Assembly (NCBI RefSeq): GCF_052180275.1
Contig: NZ_CP197465.1
Coordinates: forward strand, 2,852,001 to 2,916,000
Direction: 5' to 3'
From: Kumtagia sp052180275
GTDB taxonomy: Bacteria; Pseudomonadota; Alphaproteobacteria; Rhizobiales; Rhizobiaceae
DNA length: 64,000 bases
A model generated the notes under the pieces. That model did not search any database, was not told where the DNA came from, and worked only from the letters and a program-made list of their open reading frames with translations. A program made the translations under genes and the position numbers. This document shows positions 50,358 to 59,700 of the stretch, piece by piece (the first letter of the stretch is position 1; each line of letters starts with the position of its first letter).

Positions 50358-51935
50358 CTATTCGGACAGGATCTCGATAAAACGCTCCGCCACCGGACGC
50401 ATCGGCGAATCGTCCTTGTCGAGTTCCAGGAATTTCCGATACGCCGCAACCGCTTCCGCCTTGCGGTCGGTGTCGCGATAGGCGTTGGCCATGGCAAGGA
50501 AGATGCTGGCGTCGTCCGGCGCAAGCGCCAGTGCTTTCGGGAGCGCAGTAAGTGCGGCCTCGGGCTTGCCCATGCTGGTCAGGCAGCGGGCGTATTCCAG
50601 CCAATAGGCGGCATTGGCAGGCTCGAGTGCCGTCGCCCGTTCGTAGCGAGCAGCGGCTTCCGGCCATTTGTGCAGGATCGCAAGCATCCGCCCATGCGAG
50701 GCCTGTGCGTCCGCGTCGTCGGGGGCATAGTCCGCCGCGTCGCGATAGATCTTCTCGGCCGCCTCGTTGTCGCCGTCTGCCAGTTGCATGGCAGCGAGGA
50801 AAGCGAAGGCAGGCAGATAGCCGGGATCGAGTTCGAGCGAACGCATCAGCAGTTTCTGGCCGTCGGCCTTGTTGCCCCGGTCCAGTTCGATCTTGCCGGC
50901 CTTGGCGAAATAGAGGGGATTGACGGGATCCGCGTCCGCGGCCTTCAGCAAATTGTCGATCGCCTGCTGCGGCTCGTTTCTGGCAAGGGCCAGGTTGGCC
51001 ATGCCTTGCAAAGCCCAGACGTCGTCGCCTTTCGCGGCAAGCACCTTGGCGAATTCCGCCTCGGCGCCGACGAGATCGCCTTGCCTCAGAAGCGCGCTGC
51101 CCAGATTGGCGCGGGCCTGGGCGAAGGCTGGATCGAGGGCGAGCGCGGCGAGGAATTCATCGATGGCCGCTGGCGTCTCGCCCTGGTCGATACGGATCAA
51201 CCCAACCAGATTATGCGCCCAGCGTGCGTCCTTGTGGTGCGAACGGATCAGCTGGCGGGCGAGCGTCGTGGCCTTCACCGGCTGGGTCTGCGACAGCGCG
51301 GCCAGGGCCACGAAGGGATCGAGGATCGACAGGACACGCGATCCGGCCTCGGCGAAATACTCGCGCTCCGACTGGTTTCCGATCGGCGGCAGGTCGATCA
51401 ATTCGACGCCGGAACGGATGACACGCAGGCGCAGGCGCATGCCCGACCGGTCGCAGGCAGCGTTCGAACAGACGAACTCGCCGGCAACCCGCGTTTCATA
51501 GGCGTTCACCAGCCGGCGCAGGTGGAAAACCAGCGACTCGATGGAAAAACCCGAATCCGGAAACGAGAATTCGACCCGCCGCGAATCCGGCAGCGAGATG
51601 ATGCTTTCCTTCGATGTATGGGCCTGGGCGATCGTGTCCTGAAGGCCGTCCCACACACGGCTGGCTGCGACATCGGCGGTCAGCCCTTGTTCGACCAAGG
51701 CCTCGGGAACCGCGATCGGTTCTATGATCACCTCGTCGCGCCAGAACTGGCTGACGAGCACCGGGACGACGACTACGATGGCGACGAGGAACAGCGCATT
51801 GAGAAAGACGCTGCGGATGCTGGTGGACCACGCTTCGAGGCCAGGCAGCGAGAGACGCTCGCGCAGCCGCCGCCAAAGCGAAATCCTCGCTCCTCCATCA
51901 GCCGCCTTCGCGGTCTTGCCAACTGCGCGCGCCAT
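50358..51935 (-). CDS. Membrane-anchored tetratricopeptide-repeat protein
   Basis: 525 residues. One membrane helix (FLNALFLVAIVVVVPVLVSQ, about residues 44-64) follows a basic N-terminus, placing most of the protein in the periplasm. Residues 75-215 form an unrecognised domain with a CSNAACDRSG cysteine pair. Residues 220-520 contain about eight TPRs (ARANLGSALLRQGDLVGAEA; ALQGMANLALARNEPQQAID; AYRDTDRKAEAVAAYRKFLE). Such TPR domains bind protein partners; the role is unknown. Confidence 0.82.
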   Translation of the reverse strand: MARAVGKTAKAADGGARISLWRRLRERLSLPGLEAWSTSIRSVFLNALFLVAIVVVVPVLVSQFWRDEVIIEPIAVPEALVEQGLTADVAASRVWDGLQDTIAQAHTSKESIISLPDSRRVEFSFPDSGFSIESLVFHLRRLVNAYETRVAGEFVCSNAACDRSGMRLRLRVIRSGVELIDLPPIGNQSEREYFAEAGSRVLSILDPFVALAALSQTQPVKATTLARQLIRSHHKDARWAHNLVGLIRIDQGETPAAIDEFLAALALDPAFAQARANLGSALLRQGDLVGAEAEFAKVLAAKGDDVWALQGMANLALARNEPQQAIDNLLKAADADPVNPLYFAKAGKIELDRGNKADGQKLLMRSLELDPGYLPAFAFLAAMQLADGDNEAAEKIYRDAADYAPDDADAQASHGRMLAILHKWPEAAARYERATALEPANAAYWLEYARCLTSMGKPEAALTALPKALALAPDDASIFLAMANAYRDTDRKAEAVAAYRKFLELDKDDSPMRPVAERFIEILSE

Positions 51936-52007
51936 TCGAAATCCCGTGCCCGCCCAAGAATTAGCCCATCGGGCCAGGAAAAGGAATCCGTATGTCCGGC
52001 GCGAGGG

Positions 52008-52319
52008 TCACCCAGCGTCGGGATCGTCCGGATCGAGCAGCCTCGTCGCGCGCCAGCGTGTCAGGGCGGCATTGATCTGGTCGATGACGAAGAAACGGGC
52101 GGAGTCGCGGTCGTAATCATCCTCCAGCAGAGCCTCGTAGTCCGTGTGCGCGTGGCGGACATGCGCCACGGTCGCCAGCCAGACCGCGACCGTCGGCGGC
52201 AAGGTCTTCAAATGCCTTGCGCCGGCATCCGTCCTGATCTTCTCGGCGTCCGCATAGGGCGCCAGCGGCAGCAGCGCCGTCAGCGCCTTGGCAATCGCCC
52301 GCTGGCGGTTGGTCGACAT
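52008..52319 (-). CDS. DUF2293-like protein
   Basis: 103 residues. The signature LATVAHVRHAHTDYEALLED, then DYDRDSARFFVIDQINAAL, matches DUF2293 from memory. Its start shares one base with the stop of the trmO-like gene (TGATG), so the two are coupled. The function of the domain is not known. Confidence 0.75.
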   Translation of the reverse strand: MSTNRQRAIAKALTALLPLAPYADAEKIRTDAGARHLKTLPPTVAVWLATVAHVRHAHTDYEALLEDDYDRDSARFFVIDQINAALTRWRATRLLDPDDPDAG

Positions 52320-52843
52320 CAGTCCGTGTCCGTATCGGCTGCCGGCTGGCTCCTGGCATAGGTCGCCTCGGGCACGGCATCGCTTGATGCGAAATAGGGT
52401 TTCACGTCGACGACCGGCGTGCCGTCCAGCACGTCGATGGCTTCCAGCCTGAGCACGCCGGTTGCGACGTCGACATCCAGCAGCCGGGCGACATGCAGTC
52501 CCACCGGGTTCGGCCGCGCCGGCGAGCGCAGGGCGAAGACGCCTTTCGAATCAGCGGCATGCCGCGGTTTCTGCACAATCAGATTCCGCGGCGCGTGATG
52601 CAGCCAGGTGAGCAGGACGACATGGCTTGCGTTGGACAAGCCTTGCAATCCCAGCCGGAAGGCGGGCGCGATCTCGACGCTGGCCGGCTCGCCGCGCTCG
52701 CGCGCCTCGCGCATGTTCTTCGGGCAGTCGTCACGCTTCACCCAGGACGAGCGTACCGTGCCGATGAAGACGAGATGTGCGTCTCCCGGGTGGGCGGCCG
52801 GGTCGTCTGACAGAGCGATCTCGCCGCCGCGCATCTCGAACAT
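52319..52843 (-). CDS. trmO: TrmO (TsaA/YaeB)-like tRNA methyltransferase
   Basis: 174 residues. FIGTVRSSWVKRDDCPKNMR is the N-terminal region and SPARPNPVGLHVARLLDVDV the conserved SPxRPNPIG motif of the TrmO/VirR family. E. coli TrmO N6-methylates t6A37 of tRNA-Thr. The start was set at ATG 52843 after a GGGAGAGACCC site; 26 more codons are open upstream. It is transcribed divergently from sahR. Confidence 0.82.
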   Translation of the reverse strand: MFEMRGGEIALSDDPAAHPGDAHLVFIGTVRSSWVKRDDCPKNMREARERGEPASVEIAPAFRLGLQGLSNASHVVLLTWLHHAPRNLIVQKPRHAADSKGVFALRSPARPNPVGLHVARLLDVDVATGVLRLEAIDVLDGTPVVDVKPYFASSDAVPEATYARSQPAADTDTD

Positions 52844-52920
52844 GGGTCTCTCCCGGTCACCGGCAAGCGGCATTTTCTTGTCCCCGAACGACATAAGGGT
52901 TGCAGCCTTCAGATTCTTCA

Positions 52921-52938
52921 CATAAAGATATGTTTATG
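52921..52938. promoter_or_regulatory. SahR-type operator
   Basis: CATAAAGATATGTTTATG, an 18-bp palindrome with six-base arms and a six-base centre, 17 bases before the sahR-like start and between it and the divergent trmO-like gene. AT-rich palindromes of this kind are described for SahR-controlled methionine-cycle genes. Confidence 0.55.
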
Positions 52939-52955
52939 TCTTTCTGATAGTTGAG

Positions 52956-53960
52956 ATGGCCATGCGCATAACCTTGGACCTGATGGTTGATATATTGAAG
53001 GCGGCCGCCGAATCCAGCCGATTGCGCATCTTGGCGCTCATCTCGCGGGGCGACCTGACCGTTTCCGACATTACGGAGATTCTCAATCAGTCGCAGCCGC
53101 GCGTCTCCCGCCATCTCAAGCTGTTGATGGAAGCCGGGCTGGTGGAGCGCTACCAGGAAGGCTCCTGGGCTTTCTTCCGCATCTCCGATGACGAGGATGT
53201 TCGCGAGTTCGTCGCCGGGATCGTGTCGCGAGTTCATGAGCGCGATGCGCTGGTCGACCGAGACCTCGAACGGCTGCAAGCGGTCAAGCATCGGCGGCAG
53301 GAGAAGGCGAGCGCCTATTTCGACCGCAATGCCGCCTCCTGGGACCAGTTGCGCACCTTGCATGCACCGGACCAGGCGGTGGAGGCCGCACTGCTGGCGC
53401 TGGTCGGCAAGCGGCCGTTCCAGTCCATGCTCGACCTCGGCACCGGCACCGGCCGGCTGCTCGAACTGTTCGCCCCGCTCTATAGGCGCGGCGTCGGCAT
53501 CGACCTGTCGCGCGAGATGCTGGCGGTGGCTCGCGCCAATCTCGACAGGGCAGGGGTTTCGCATGCGCAGGTGCGGCAGGGCGACCTGTTCGCGCCGCCG
53601 GTCGAGCGCGACAGTTTTGATCTCATCACCATGCATCAGGTTTTGCACTATCTCGACGAGCCGGGTGCCGCGATCCGCGAGGCGGCGCGGCTGCTCAGGC
53701 CGTCGGGACGGCTGGTCATCGTCGACTTCGCGCCGCATGCGCTGGAGTTCCTGCGCGACGAGCACGCGCATCTCAGGCTCGGCTTCTCCGACCAGCAGAT
53801 CGCCGAATGGTTCTCGGAAGCCGGCCTGGACGTCGAAGCCACCAAGGCGTTCCAGCCGCGCTCCGCGGGTCGCGCGACACTGACCGTCAAACTCTGGTTC
53901 GGCCGCGACCGCCGCGTGCTGATCGCCGACCAACCCGCGCTGCAGAGGGAAGCCGTCTGA
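52956..53960 (+). CDS. sahR: SahR-type regulator: ArsR HTH fused to a methyltransferase-like domain
   Basis: 334 residues. Residues 10-90 are an ArsR winged helix (SSRLRILALISRGDLTVSDI; QSQPRVSRHLKLLMEAGLVE). Residues 120-310 are a class I SAM-binding fold (MLDLGTGTGRLLELFAPLYR; GIDLSREMLAVAR; ITMHQVLHYLD). SahR senses S-adenosylhomocysteine in Proteobacteria and controls methionine-cycle genes. Its stop shares a base with the metF start (TGATG), which fits that role. Confidence 0.82.
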   Translation: MAMRITLDLMVDILKAAAESSRLRILALISRGDLTVSDITEILNQSQPRVSRHLKLLMEAGLVERYQEGSWAFFRISDDEDVREFVAGIVSRVHERDALVDRDLERLQAVKHRRQEKASAYFDRNAASWDQLRTLHAPDQAVEAALLALVGKRPFQSMLDLGTGTGRLLELFAPLYRRGVGIDLSREMLAVARANLDRAGVSHAQVRQGDLFAPPVERDSFDLITMHQVLHYLDEPGAAIREAARLLRPSGRLVIVDFAPHALEFLRDEHAHLRLGFSDQQIAEWFSEAGLDVEATKAFQPRSAGRATLTVKLWFGRDRRVLIADQPALQREAV

Positions 53961-54889
53961 TGAACCAGTTCCGTTTCTCGCGCCGCCCCGACATCGGCGG
54001 CCGCGTGCGTGTCTCCTTCGAGTTCTTCCCGCCCAAGACCGACGAGATGGAGCAGCGGCTGTGGCAGACGGTCACCCGTCTGGCGCCGCTCGGGCCTAAA
54101 TTCGTGTCGGTGACCTATGGCGCCGGCGGTTCGACCCGCGAGCGCACGGCTCGCACGGTAAAGCGCATCCTGACTGAGACCGGCATTCCGGCGGCCGCGC
54201 ACCTCACCTGCGTCGGCGCGACCAGGGAGGAGGTCGACGCGGTGGTGCGCGAGTACCAGGGCATAGGCATCGAGCGGTTCGTGGCGCTGCGCGGCGATCC
54301 GGCGACTGGCGTCGGCGGCGTGTATCGTCCGCATCCGGGCGGCTACCAGAACGGCGCCGACCTGGTCGCGGGGCTGAAATCGATCGCCGATTTCGACATT
54401 TCGGTTGCCGCCTACCCGGAAAAGCATCCGCAAAGCCCTGACTTCGCGACCGACATCGAGATGCTGAAGCGCAAGGTCGACAATGGCGCGACACGCGCGA
54501 TCACCCAGTTCTTCTTCGACAACGACCTTTATGAACGCTATGTCGAGCGGGTGCGGCGCGCCGGCATCTACATTCCGATCGTGCCGGGTATCCAGCCTGT
54601 CCATAGTTTCCGGCAGGTGGCGAACTTTTCCGCGAAGGCCGGCACCCATGTGCCGGCGTGGCTGGCGGAGCGGTTCGAAGGGCTCGACAATGATCCGCAG
54701 ACGCACGCGCTGGTGGCGTCCGCCGTTGCCGCGGAACAGGTGATGGACCTGATGGAGCGTGGCGTCGAGGAATTCCATTTCTACACGATGAACCGCGCTG
54801 ACCTGGCCTTCGCCATCTGCCACATGATCGGGCTCCGGGCGCAGGAAGCTCCGCAAGCCATTGAAATTCCCGGATCGGCCGCGGCCTGA
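53960..54889 (+). CDS. metF: 5,10-methylenetetrahydrofolate reductase
   Basis: 309-residue FAD TIM-barrel enzyme that makes 5-methyltetrahydrofolate for methionine synthesis. VSFEFFPPKTDEMEQRLWQT gives the catalytic Glu, FVSVTYGAGGSTRERT the next motif, and FVALRGDPATG, AAYPEKHPQSPD and TRAITQFFFDNDLY the flavin and folate regions. Translation is coupled to sahR. A strong terminator at 54912 ends the operon. Confidence 0.95.
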   Translation: MNQFRFSRRPDIGGRVRVSFEFFPPKTDEMEQRLWQTVTRLAPLGPKFVSVTYGAGGSTRERTARTVKRILTETGIPAAAHLTCVGATREEVDAVVREYQGIGIERFVALRGDPATGVGGVYRPHPGGYQNGADLVAGLKSIADFDISVAAYPEKHPQSPDFATDIEMLKRKVDNGATRAITQFFFDNDLYERYVERVRRAGIYIPIVPGIQPVHSFRQVANFSAKAGTHVPAWLAERFEGLDNDPQTHALVASAVAAEQVMDLMERGVEEFHFYTMNRADLAFAICHMIGLRAQEAPQAIEIPGSAAA

Positions 54890-54911
54890 CCGGCAAGCTT
54901 CAGCCAAAACA

Positions 54912-54940
54912 AAAGGCCCGCCGACGGACGGCGGGCCTTT
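54912..54940. terminator. Rho-independent terminator after metF
   Basis: AAAGGCCCGCCG pairs with CGGCGGGCCTTT across five bases, then GTCGTTTTC. It is 22 bases after the metF stop and also faces the small gene at 54989 (minus), so it can serve both directions. Confidence 0.85.
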
Positions 54941-54988
54941 GTCGTTTTCGGTACCAGAGCGCGTCCGATACCCCCCAGGCTCATAAGG

Positions 54989-55075
54989 TCAAGGAAGAAC
55001 CCCCATTATCAGGGCGCCGATAAATGCGAACGCAGCACAAATCATCAATGCGTTGATTGGCCGTGCAAGTCCCAT
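54989..55075 (-). CDS. 28-residue single-pass membrane peptide
   Basis: ATG 55075, seven bases behind a perfect GGAGG, reads MGLARPINALMICAAFAFIG followed by ALIMGVLP and TGA. About 18 consecutive residues are hydrophobic, enough for one membrane helix, after a short basic start. Its terminator is the shared hairpin at 54912-54940. The remainder of the gap (55076-55231) shows nothing. Function unknown; the strong ribosome site is the main support. Confidence 0.6.
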   Translation of the reverse strand: MGLARPINALMICAAFAFIGALIMGVLP

Positions 55076-55231
55076 ACGATGCCTCCATGAGTAGAGCACA
55101 AGGGCAGAGTCTAGGGGAGTTTGGGCCGCAGACAAGCGGAAACCATGCTGCATTGCGGCGGAATTATGGAAAACCCTTGGCGTTCCGGGTCGTTAGCCGT
55201 TGAAAAGATTTTACAATATCGGCCGGTAAAA

Positions 55232-56179
55232 TTATGGCGAGCGTTTCGGCCCGAGCGCCCTGCTAACATTGTCAAGCAGCCTGCCGTCGATCGTCACCAG
55301 TCCGAGCGCGATGATGACCATGCCCAGCATCTCGATCGGCTCCAGCCTTTCGCCGAGGAACAGCACGCCGAGCAGGACCGCGCTGGCCGGCACGATCAGG
55401 GTCACCAGGGAGGCGTTGGTGGCGCCCGCTTCGGCGACCAGGCGGAAATAGAGCAGGTAGGCGAAGGCGGTGGAGAGAAGCGCCAGCGACAGCACCGCCG
55501 CCCAGACCGGGGCGCTGAACGCGAACAGACCGTCGGAGCCGTTCAGGATCAATACGATGGGGATCATGACGGCGGTCGAAGCCGTCAGTTGGGCGGTGGC
55601 GACGACTGCGGGCGGGATGTTTTTGAGACGCTTGGCGACCATCAGGGCGAAGGCATAGGAGAGCGATGCGCCGATCAGCGCAAGTTTAGCCCATATCGGT
55701 GCGCCGAGACCGGAAAACAGGCCGGGGCCGATCATCACCGCCGTGCCGGCGATACCGAGCAATATGCCCAACACCTTGTTCCAGGAGAGTTTTTCGTCTG
55801 TCGTCAGTTGGCTGGCGAGCAGCACCGTCCAGAACGGCGTGGTGGCGTTGAGGACCGAGGCTAGGCCGGCGCCGAGTTGCGTCTGGCCGGCAAAGATCAG
55901 CGAAAAGGGAATGACGTTGTTGAGTATGGCGAGCAGGACCAGGCCGGGCGCGTAGGGCAGGGCGGCGCGGAACGAGACGCCCGTCGCCGCGAGGTAGATC
56001 TGGAGAGCTAGCGCGGCAATGGCAACCCGGAACAGCACCAGTGTCAGCGGCTGGAGTTCGGAGACGGCGATGCGGGCAAAGAAAAACGAACCGCCCCAGA
56101 TGATGCCGAGCAGGATGAGCATCGCCCAGCTTCGTGCGGACATCGCTGTCGATGGTGCATGTACCTGATCCGATGGCAT
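55232..56179 (-). CDS. DMT-superfamily (EamA) transporter
   Basis: 315 residues with about ten membrane helices in two EamA halves. LGIIWGGSFFFARIAVSELQ opens the first, APIWAKLALIGASLSYAFAL the second; the end is LGMVIIALGLVTIDGRLL. Members export amino acids or other metabolites. The gene is divergent from the decarboxylase gene. Confidence 0.9.
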   Translation of the reverse strand: MPSDQVHAPSTAMSARSWAMLILLGIIWGGSFFFARIAVSELQPLTLVLFRVAIAALALQIYLAATGVSFRAALPYAPGLVLLAILNNVIPFSLIFAGQTQLGAGLASVLNATTPFWTVLLASQLTTDEKLSWNKVLGILLGIAGTAVMIGPGLFSGLGAPIWAKLALIGASLSYAFALMVAKRLKNIPPAVVATAQLTASTAVMIPIVLILNGSDGLFAFSAPVWAAVLSLALLSTAFAYLLYFRLVAEAGATNASLVTLIVPASAVLLGVLFLGERLEPIEMLGMVIIALGLVTIDGRLLDNVSRALGPKRSP

Positions 56180-56569
56180 TTTTCATCTCCCGATGATGCG
56201 GCTTAAACCGGCCTGCGGCGGCCTGCCACCCGTTTCCCGACATGCTGTTCCAGACGCGCCTGAAGTCGCAAAGAATCAAGGATTTAAGTTCTCTATGCGG
56301 ACGGCGCGGGGGAAAGTCCGTTTCGGGCTTGATTCGGAGGCTTTTTCGGCCGGGATCATGCGTCCATTTCGCCTGCCGAGCTGATCCAGGGCGTAAGAAC
56401 TGTTTTCGATCGATGCCGGCCGGATGCTGCCGATCGCCGCGGAACGAGTGCGTTCCTGCCGGACGAAGGGAGCCTTGCCGGCCTCTCAACGTTGCGGCCA
56501 GACTATGCAAAGATCGTTCAACCGGAGGCCGAAACAGGCTATCGGTTGGCGGCCACTCGAGGAGCCGCC
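56180..56569. other. 390-bp divergent intergenic region
   Basis: Lies between the DMT transporter and decarboxylase genes. Frames crossing it are shadows or non-protein-like. I see no tRNA, repeat or clear operator. Confidence 0.5.
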
Positions 56570-57793
56570 ATGCAGAGATTCGACAATGCCAAGGACGCGG
56601 CGCTGGCGATGCGCCCGGACGACCCGGTCTACTGCTTCCGCCCCGAGGTGCTGAAGGCGGATGCACGGCAGTTCATGAGCATGTTTCCCGGCAAGACCGC
56701 CTACGCGGTGAAGACCAATGGCGAGCAGCTTGTGCTGAAAACGCTGGTGGAGGCCGGGGTGACGGCGTTCGACGTCGCCTCGCCCGGCGAGTTCGCGGCG
56801 GTGCGCGCGGTCTCGGCCGACGCCGAGATGCTCTACATGCACCCGGTGAAGGCGCAGTCCGACATCAGGCTGGCGCTGGAGAAATACGGCATAAGGGTGA
56901 TCTCGGTCGACCACGAGGACGAGATCACAAAACTGACGCGGGTGGTGCGCGCGCTCGACATCGATCCCGGCCAGATCACCGTGTTCGTGCGCATTCAGAC
57001 GAAGGGTTCCGCCGCCTACGAATTGTCGAAGAAGTTTGGGGCAGGACCGGCCTATGCGGTCGAACTGGCGCAGCGGCTGGACAAGACCGGCTACAAGGTC
57101 GGCATCTGCTTCCATGTCGGCAGCCAGATCGAGGATCCCGATACCTACGACCGGGCGCTGGCCTCGGCCGACTGGGTGCGCAACCGGGTCGGCTTTCCGC
57201 TGGCCGGGCTGGATATCGGCGGCGGCTTTCCGGCCGAATATGGCGCCGACCCGACGTCGAAAAAGCCGCCCATGCCCGCGCTGGGGCAGTTGATGTCGCG
57301 GCTCTCGGCCGACATCACCGCCTGGAACTTCGACGGGATGCCGCTGGTGGCCGAGCCGGGGCGGGTTATCGTGGCGCGGGCCTTCTCGCTGATCGTGCGG
57401 GTGCTGCTGCGCAAGGGCAGGCGGCTCTACATCAACGATGGCATCTGGGCGTCGCTGTCGGACAGCTGGACCGGCAAGCTGACGCTTCCCGCCCGCTTCA
57501 TCCCCGACCCGGCGATCCGTTCGCGCAACGGCGACGAGAAGACCATCGTGCCGTTCAAGGTGTGCGGTGCGACCTGCGATTCCGTCGATATCCTGTCACG
57601 CCCCTTCTGGCTGCCGGAGACGATCGACACCGGCGACTGGATCGAGATCGGCCACATCGGTGCCTATTCGCTGTCGCTGAGGACTCGCTTCAACGGGTTT
57701 TATCCCGACACGTTCGTGGAGGTGACGACGCCGTTCGACGAGGGCGACAAGCCGGAGGGGTTTGCGAGCCTGGAGACGATGGCGGCGGAGTAA
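56570..57793 (+). CDS. Type III PLP-dependent ornithine/lysine-type decarboxylase
   Basis: 407 residues with the alanine racemase-like barrel of eukaryotic-type ODC. PLP lysine in AYAVKTNGEQ, FDVASPGEFAAV, CFHVGSQIEDP, LDIGGGFPAEYG, EPGRVIVARAF and the catalytic CGATCDSVDIL with its substrate-side Cys and Asp. It would make putrescine or cadaverine. ATG 56570 has a GAGGAG site; a longer frame begins at 56492. The gene stands alone after the divergent DMT exporter. Confidence 0.9.
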   Translation: MQRFDNAKDAALAMRPDDPVYCFRPEVLKADARQFMSMFPGKTAYAVKTNGEQLVLKTLVEAGVTAFDVASPGEFAAVRAVSADAEMLYMHPVKAQSDIRLALEKYGIRVISVDHEDEITKLTRVVRALDIDPGQITVFVRIQTKGSAAYELSKKFGAGPAYAVELAQRLDKTGYKVGICFHVGSQIEDPDTYDRALASADWVRNRVGFPLAGLDIGGGFPAEYGADPTSKKPPMPALGQLMSRLSADITAWNFDGMPLVAEPGRVIVARAFSLIVRVLLRKGRRLYINDGIWASLSDSWTGKLTLPARFIPDPAIRSRNGDEKTIVPFKVCGATCDSVDILSRPFWLPETIDTGDWIEIGHIGAYSLSLRTRFNGFYPDTFVEVTTPFDEGDKPEGFASLETMAAE

Positions 57794-57862
57794 ACGTGGA
57801 CACTGCCTGCCCCATGTCAGATGAGCTGTGTCATGTCGCGTCGTGGCCACAAGCCGGCGACA

Positions 57863-58306
57863 TCATCCGATGAAACCCGCCGTGATGGCCGCGAGGACGA
57901 TGTAACGGCCGGTCTTCGCGATCGCGACCAGGATCAGAAAACTCCAGAACGGCTCCCGGAGGACGCCCGCAGCCACGGTGAGTGCGTCGCCGCCAAGCGG
58001 CGCCCAGGAAAGCAACAGGCTCCAGCGCCCCCACCGCCTGTACCAGCTTGTTGTGCGACCAAGCGCGGCGGGGGAGACCGGAAACCAGCGCCGATCGCGA
58101 TAGTGCTCGACGCCACGTCCGAGCGCCCAGTTCACCACAGCGCCCAGCGTGTTGCCGATGCTGGCCACAATGACTAACGGTTCCAAATGATAGCCCGCCA
58201 GTTGCAGACCAACCAGCACGGTCTCCGACTGCACCGGCAGTAGCGTGGCCGCAAAAAAAGCGGTGGCGAACAGTCCCGAAAGCGCGGCCACCACGTCCAT
58301 CGGCAT
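57863..58306 (-). CDS. YqaA-type DedA-family (SNARE-associated) membrane protein
   Basis: 147 residues with four or five hydrophobic helices. LLPVQSETVLVGLQLAGYHL, then IGNTLGAVVNWALGRGVEHY and SWAPLGGDALTVAAGVLREP match the small YqaA/DedA proteins. The start is ATG 58306; 20 more codons are open upstream. DedA proteins are linked to lipid flipping and envelope stability, but the exact role of YqaA is not known. Confidence 0.85.
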   Translation of the reverse strand: MPMDVVAALSGLFATAFFAATLLPVQSETVLVGLQLAGYHLEPLVIVASIGNTLGAVVNWALGRGVEHYRDRRWFPVSPAALGRTTSWYRRWGRWSLLLSWAPLGGDALTVAAGVLREPFWSFLILVAIAKTGRYIVLAAITAGFIG

Positions 58307-58372
58307 GTCCGGCCTATTATCGACGCTGTTGAGGCAAGCACTCAGGCGGCGGGCCGCTGCGTGCACCCTCCA

Positions 58373-59587
58373 TTACATCATACCCAGCAGCGCCGGCGTC
58401 GGCCATCCGTCGACGGGGAGGCCGAGTTTCATCTGTTCCTGGCGCACGGCCTCGCGGGTGTTGACGCCAAGGATGCCGTCTATACCGCCGACGTCGTAGC
58501 CCTTGTCGGCAAGTTTCTGCTGGAGCTGCTTCATTGCGTCACCAACGAGGCCGGGCTCGGGATTGCGCTTGTCGTAGGGCGGGGCGCCAGCGAGGCGGGT
58601 GGCGAGCACGGCGGCGGTCAGCGTGTAGGTGGCCGACTGATTCCACTGGAGATAAATGTCGTAATTGTCGTAGCTCAGGAAGGCTGGGCCCTTGCGGCCC
58701 ATCGGCAGCACGACGCCGGCGGTCAGCCCGTGGTCGAGCAGCGGCGAGCCGTCGCGGTTGGTGACGCCCCACTCGGTCCATTGCGCCACCGGCAGCTTGT
58801 TGGTGCGGCCGGTCTGGTCCCACGGCATGTCGTCGGGCACGCGGATCTCGACCAGCCAGGGCTGGCCGGCCTTCCAGCCACGATGCTGGATCTTGTTGGC
58901 GGTGGTCATGATCACGTCCGGCGCGCTGCCGCGCAGGTCCACCTTGCCGTCGCCGTCGCCGTCTATACCGCGCAAAAGATAGTCGGTGGGCAGGATCTGC
59001 GTCTGGCCGATCTCGCCGGCCCAGGCGCCCTGAACGTCTGCCGGCACGATGCCGCGGTCGATGAGGGTGAGCAGCGGTATCAGTTGCGGGCGGAAGAGTT
59101 CCGGCCGGCGGCAGTCGTACGCCAGCGTGACGACGGCGTTCAGCGTGTTGAAATCGCCTTGCACGGCACCGAAATCGGTCTCCAGCGCCCAGAAGGCCGC
59201 AATGACCGGGCCGGGCACGCCATATTCCTGCTCGGCGCGGGCGAAGGTGTCGGCGTATTTCTTCAGATTGGCCGCGCCCTGCTTCAGCCGGTAGTCTGAG
59301 ATCATGCGCGACGAGAATTCGATGAAGGTCTGGCTGAAGACGCCCTGCGCGCGGTCGCGGGCGAGCACGCGCGTGTCGACGTCGGCTGCGGCAAGTGCGG
59401 CCAGCCCGGCCTCGCCGACGCCGCCCGCGCGCGCCTCGTCGGCGACCTGCCTGCGCCAGGTCTCGAAGTCGATGCCGCATTCGGGTGCGGCGGCCGGCGC
59501 GGGCTCGGCGGGCGCCTGCGTCTGCGCGCTCGCGGCGGTGGCCGCGGCGAGGGTGGCGAAAACAAGGGCAGCTACGGCAATTCGCAT
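58373..59587 (-). CDS. Lytic murein transglycosylase (MltB-like) with peptidoglycan-binding domain
   Basis: 404 residues. The signal peptide ends AASAQT. The catalytic domain has VIAAFWALETDFGAVQGDFN, whose Glu is the acid, and GIVPADVQGAWAGEIGQTQI, IMTTANKIQHRGWKAGQPW. The C-terminal 60 residues form a PG_binding_1 domain (QLQQKLADKGYDVGGIDGIL; NTREAVRQEQMKLGLPVDGW). It cleaves glycan strands in the periplasm. ATG 59587 is the family start. Confidence 0.93.
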   Translation of the reverse strand: MRIAVAALVFATLAAATAASAQTQAPAEPAPAAAPECGIDFETWRRQVADEARAGGVGEAGLAALAAADVDTRVLARDRAQGVFSQTFIEFSSRMISDYRLKQGAANLKKYADTFARAEQEYGVPGPVIAAFWALETDFGAVQGDFNTLNAVVTLAYDCRRPELFRPQLIPLLTLIDRGIVPADVQGAWAGEIGQTQILPTDYLLRGIDGDGDGKVDLRGSAPDVIMTTANKIQHRGWKAGQPWLVEIRVPDDMPWDQTGRTNKLPVAQWTEWGVTNRDGSPLLDHGLTAGVVLPMGRKGPAFLSYDNYDIYLQWNQSATYTLTAAVLATRLAGAPPYDKRNPEPGLVGDAMKQLQQKLADKGYDVGGIDGILGVNTREAVRQEQMKLGLPVDGWPTPALLGMM

Positions 59588-59700
59588 TCCGGGCGCATCC
59601 TGGGTCTGGGAGGAGAACGTCGCGTTCCCTGCACAAGTCTCATGGCGAAAAGCGGGCGGCACGGCAAGCGCGACTTCCGGTGGCCAGCCATAAGCGGCGG

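Noticed and set aside
54940..55231. Riboswitch or tRNA near metF
   Set aside because: No SAM-riboswitch-like pairing before sahR-metF, and no tRNA cloverleaf in the gap after it.
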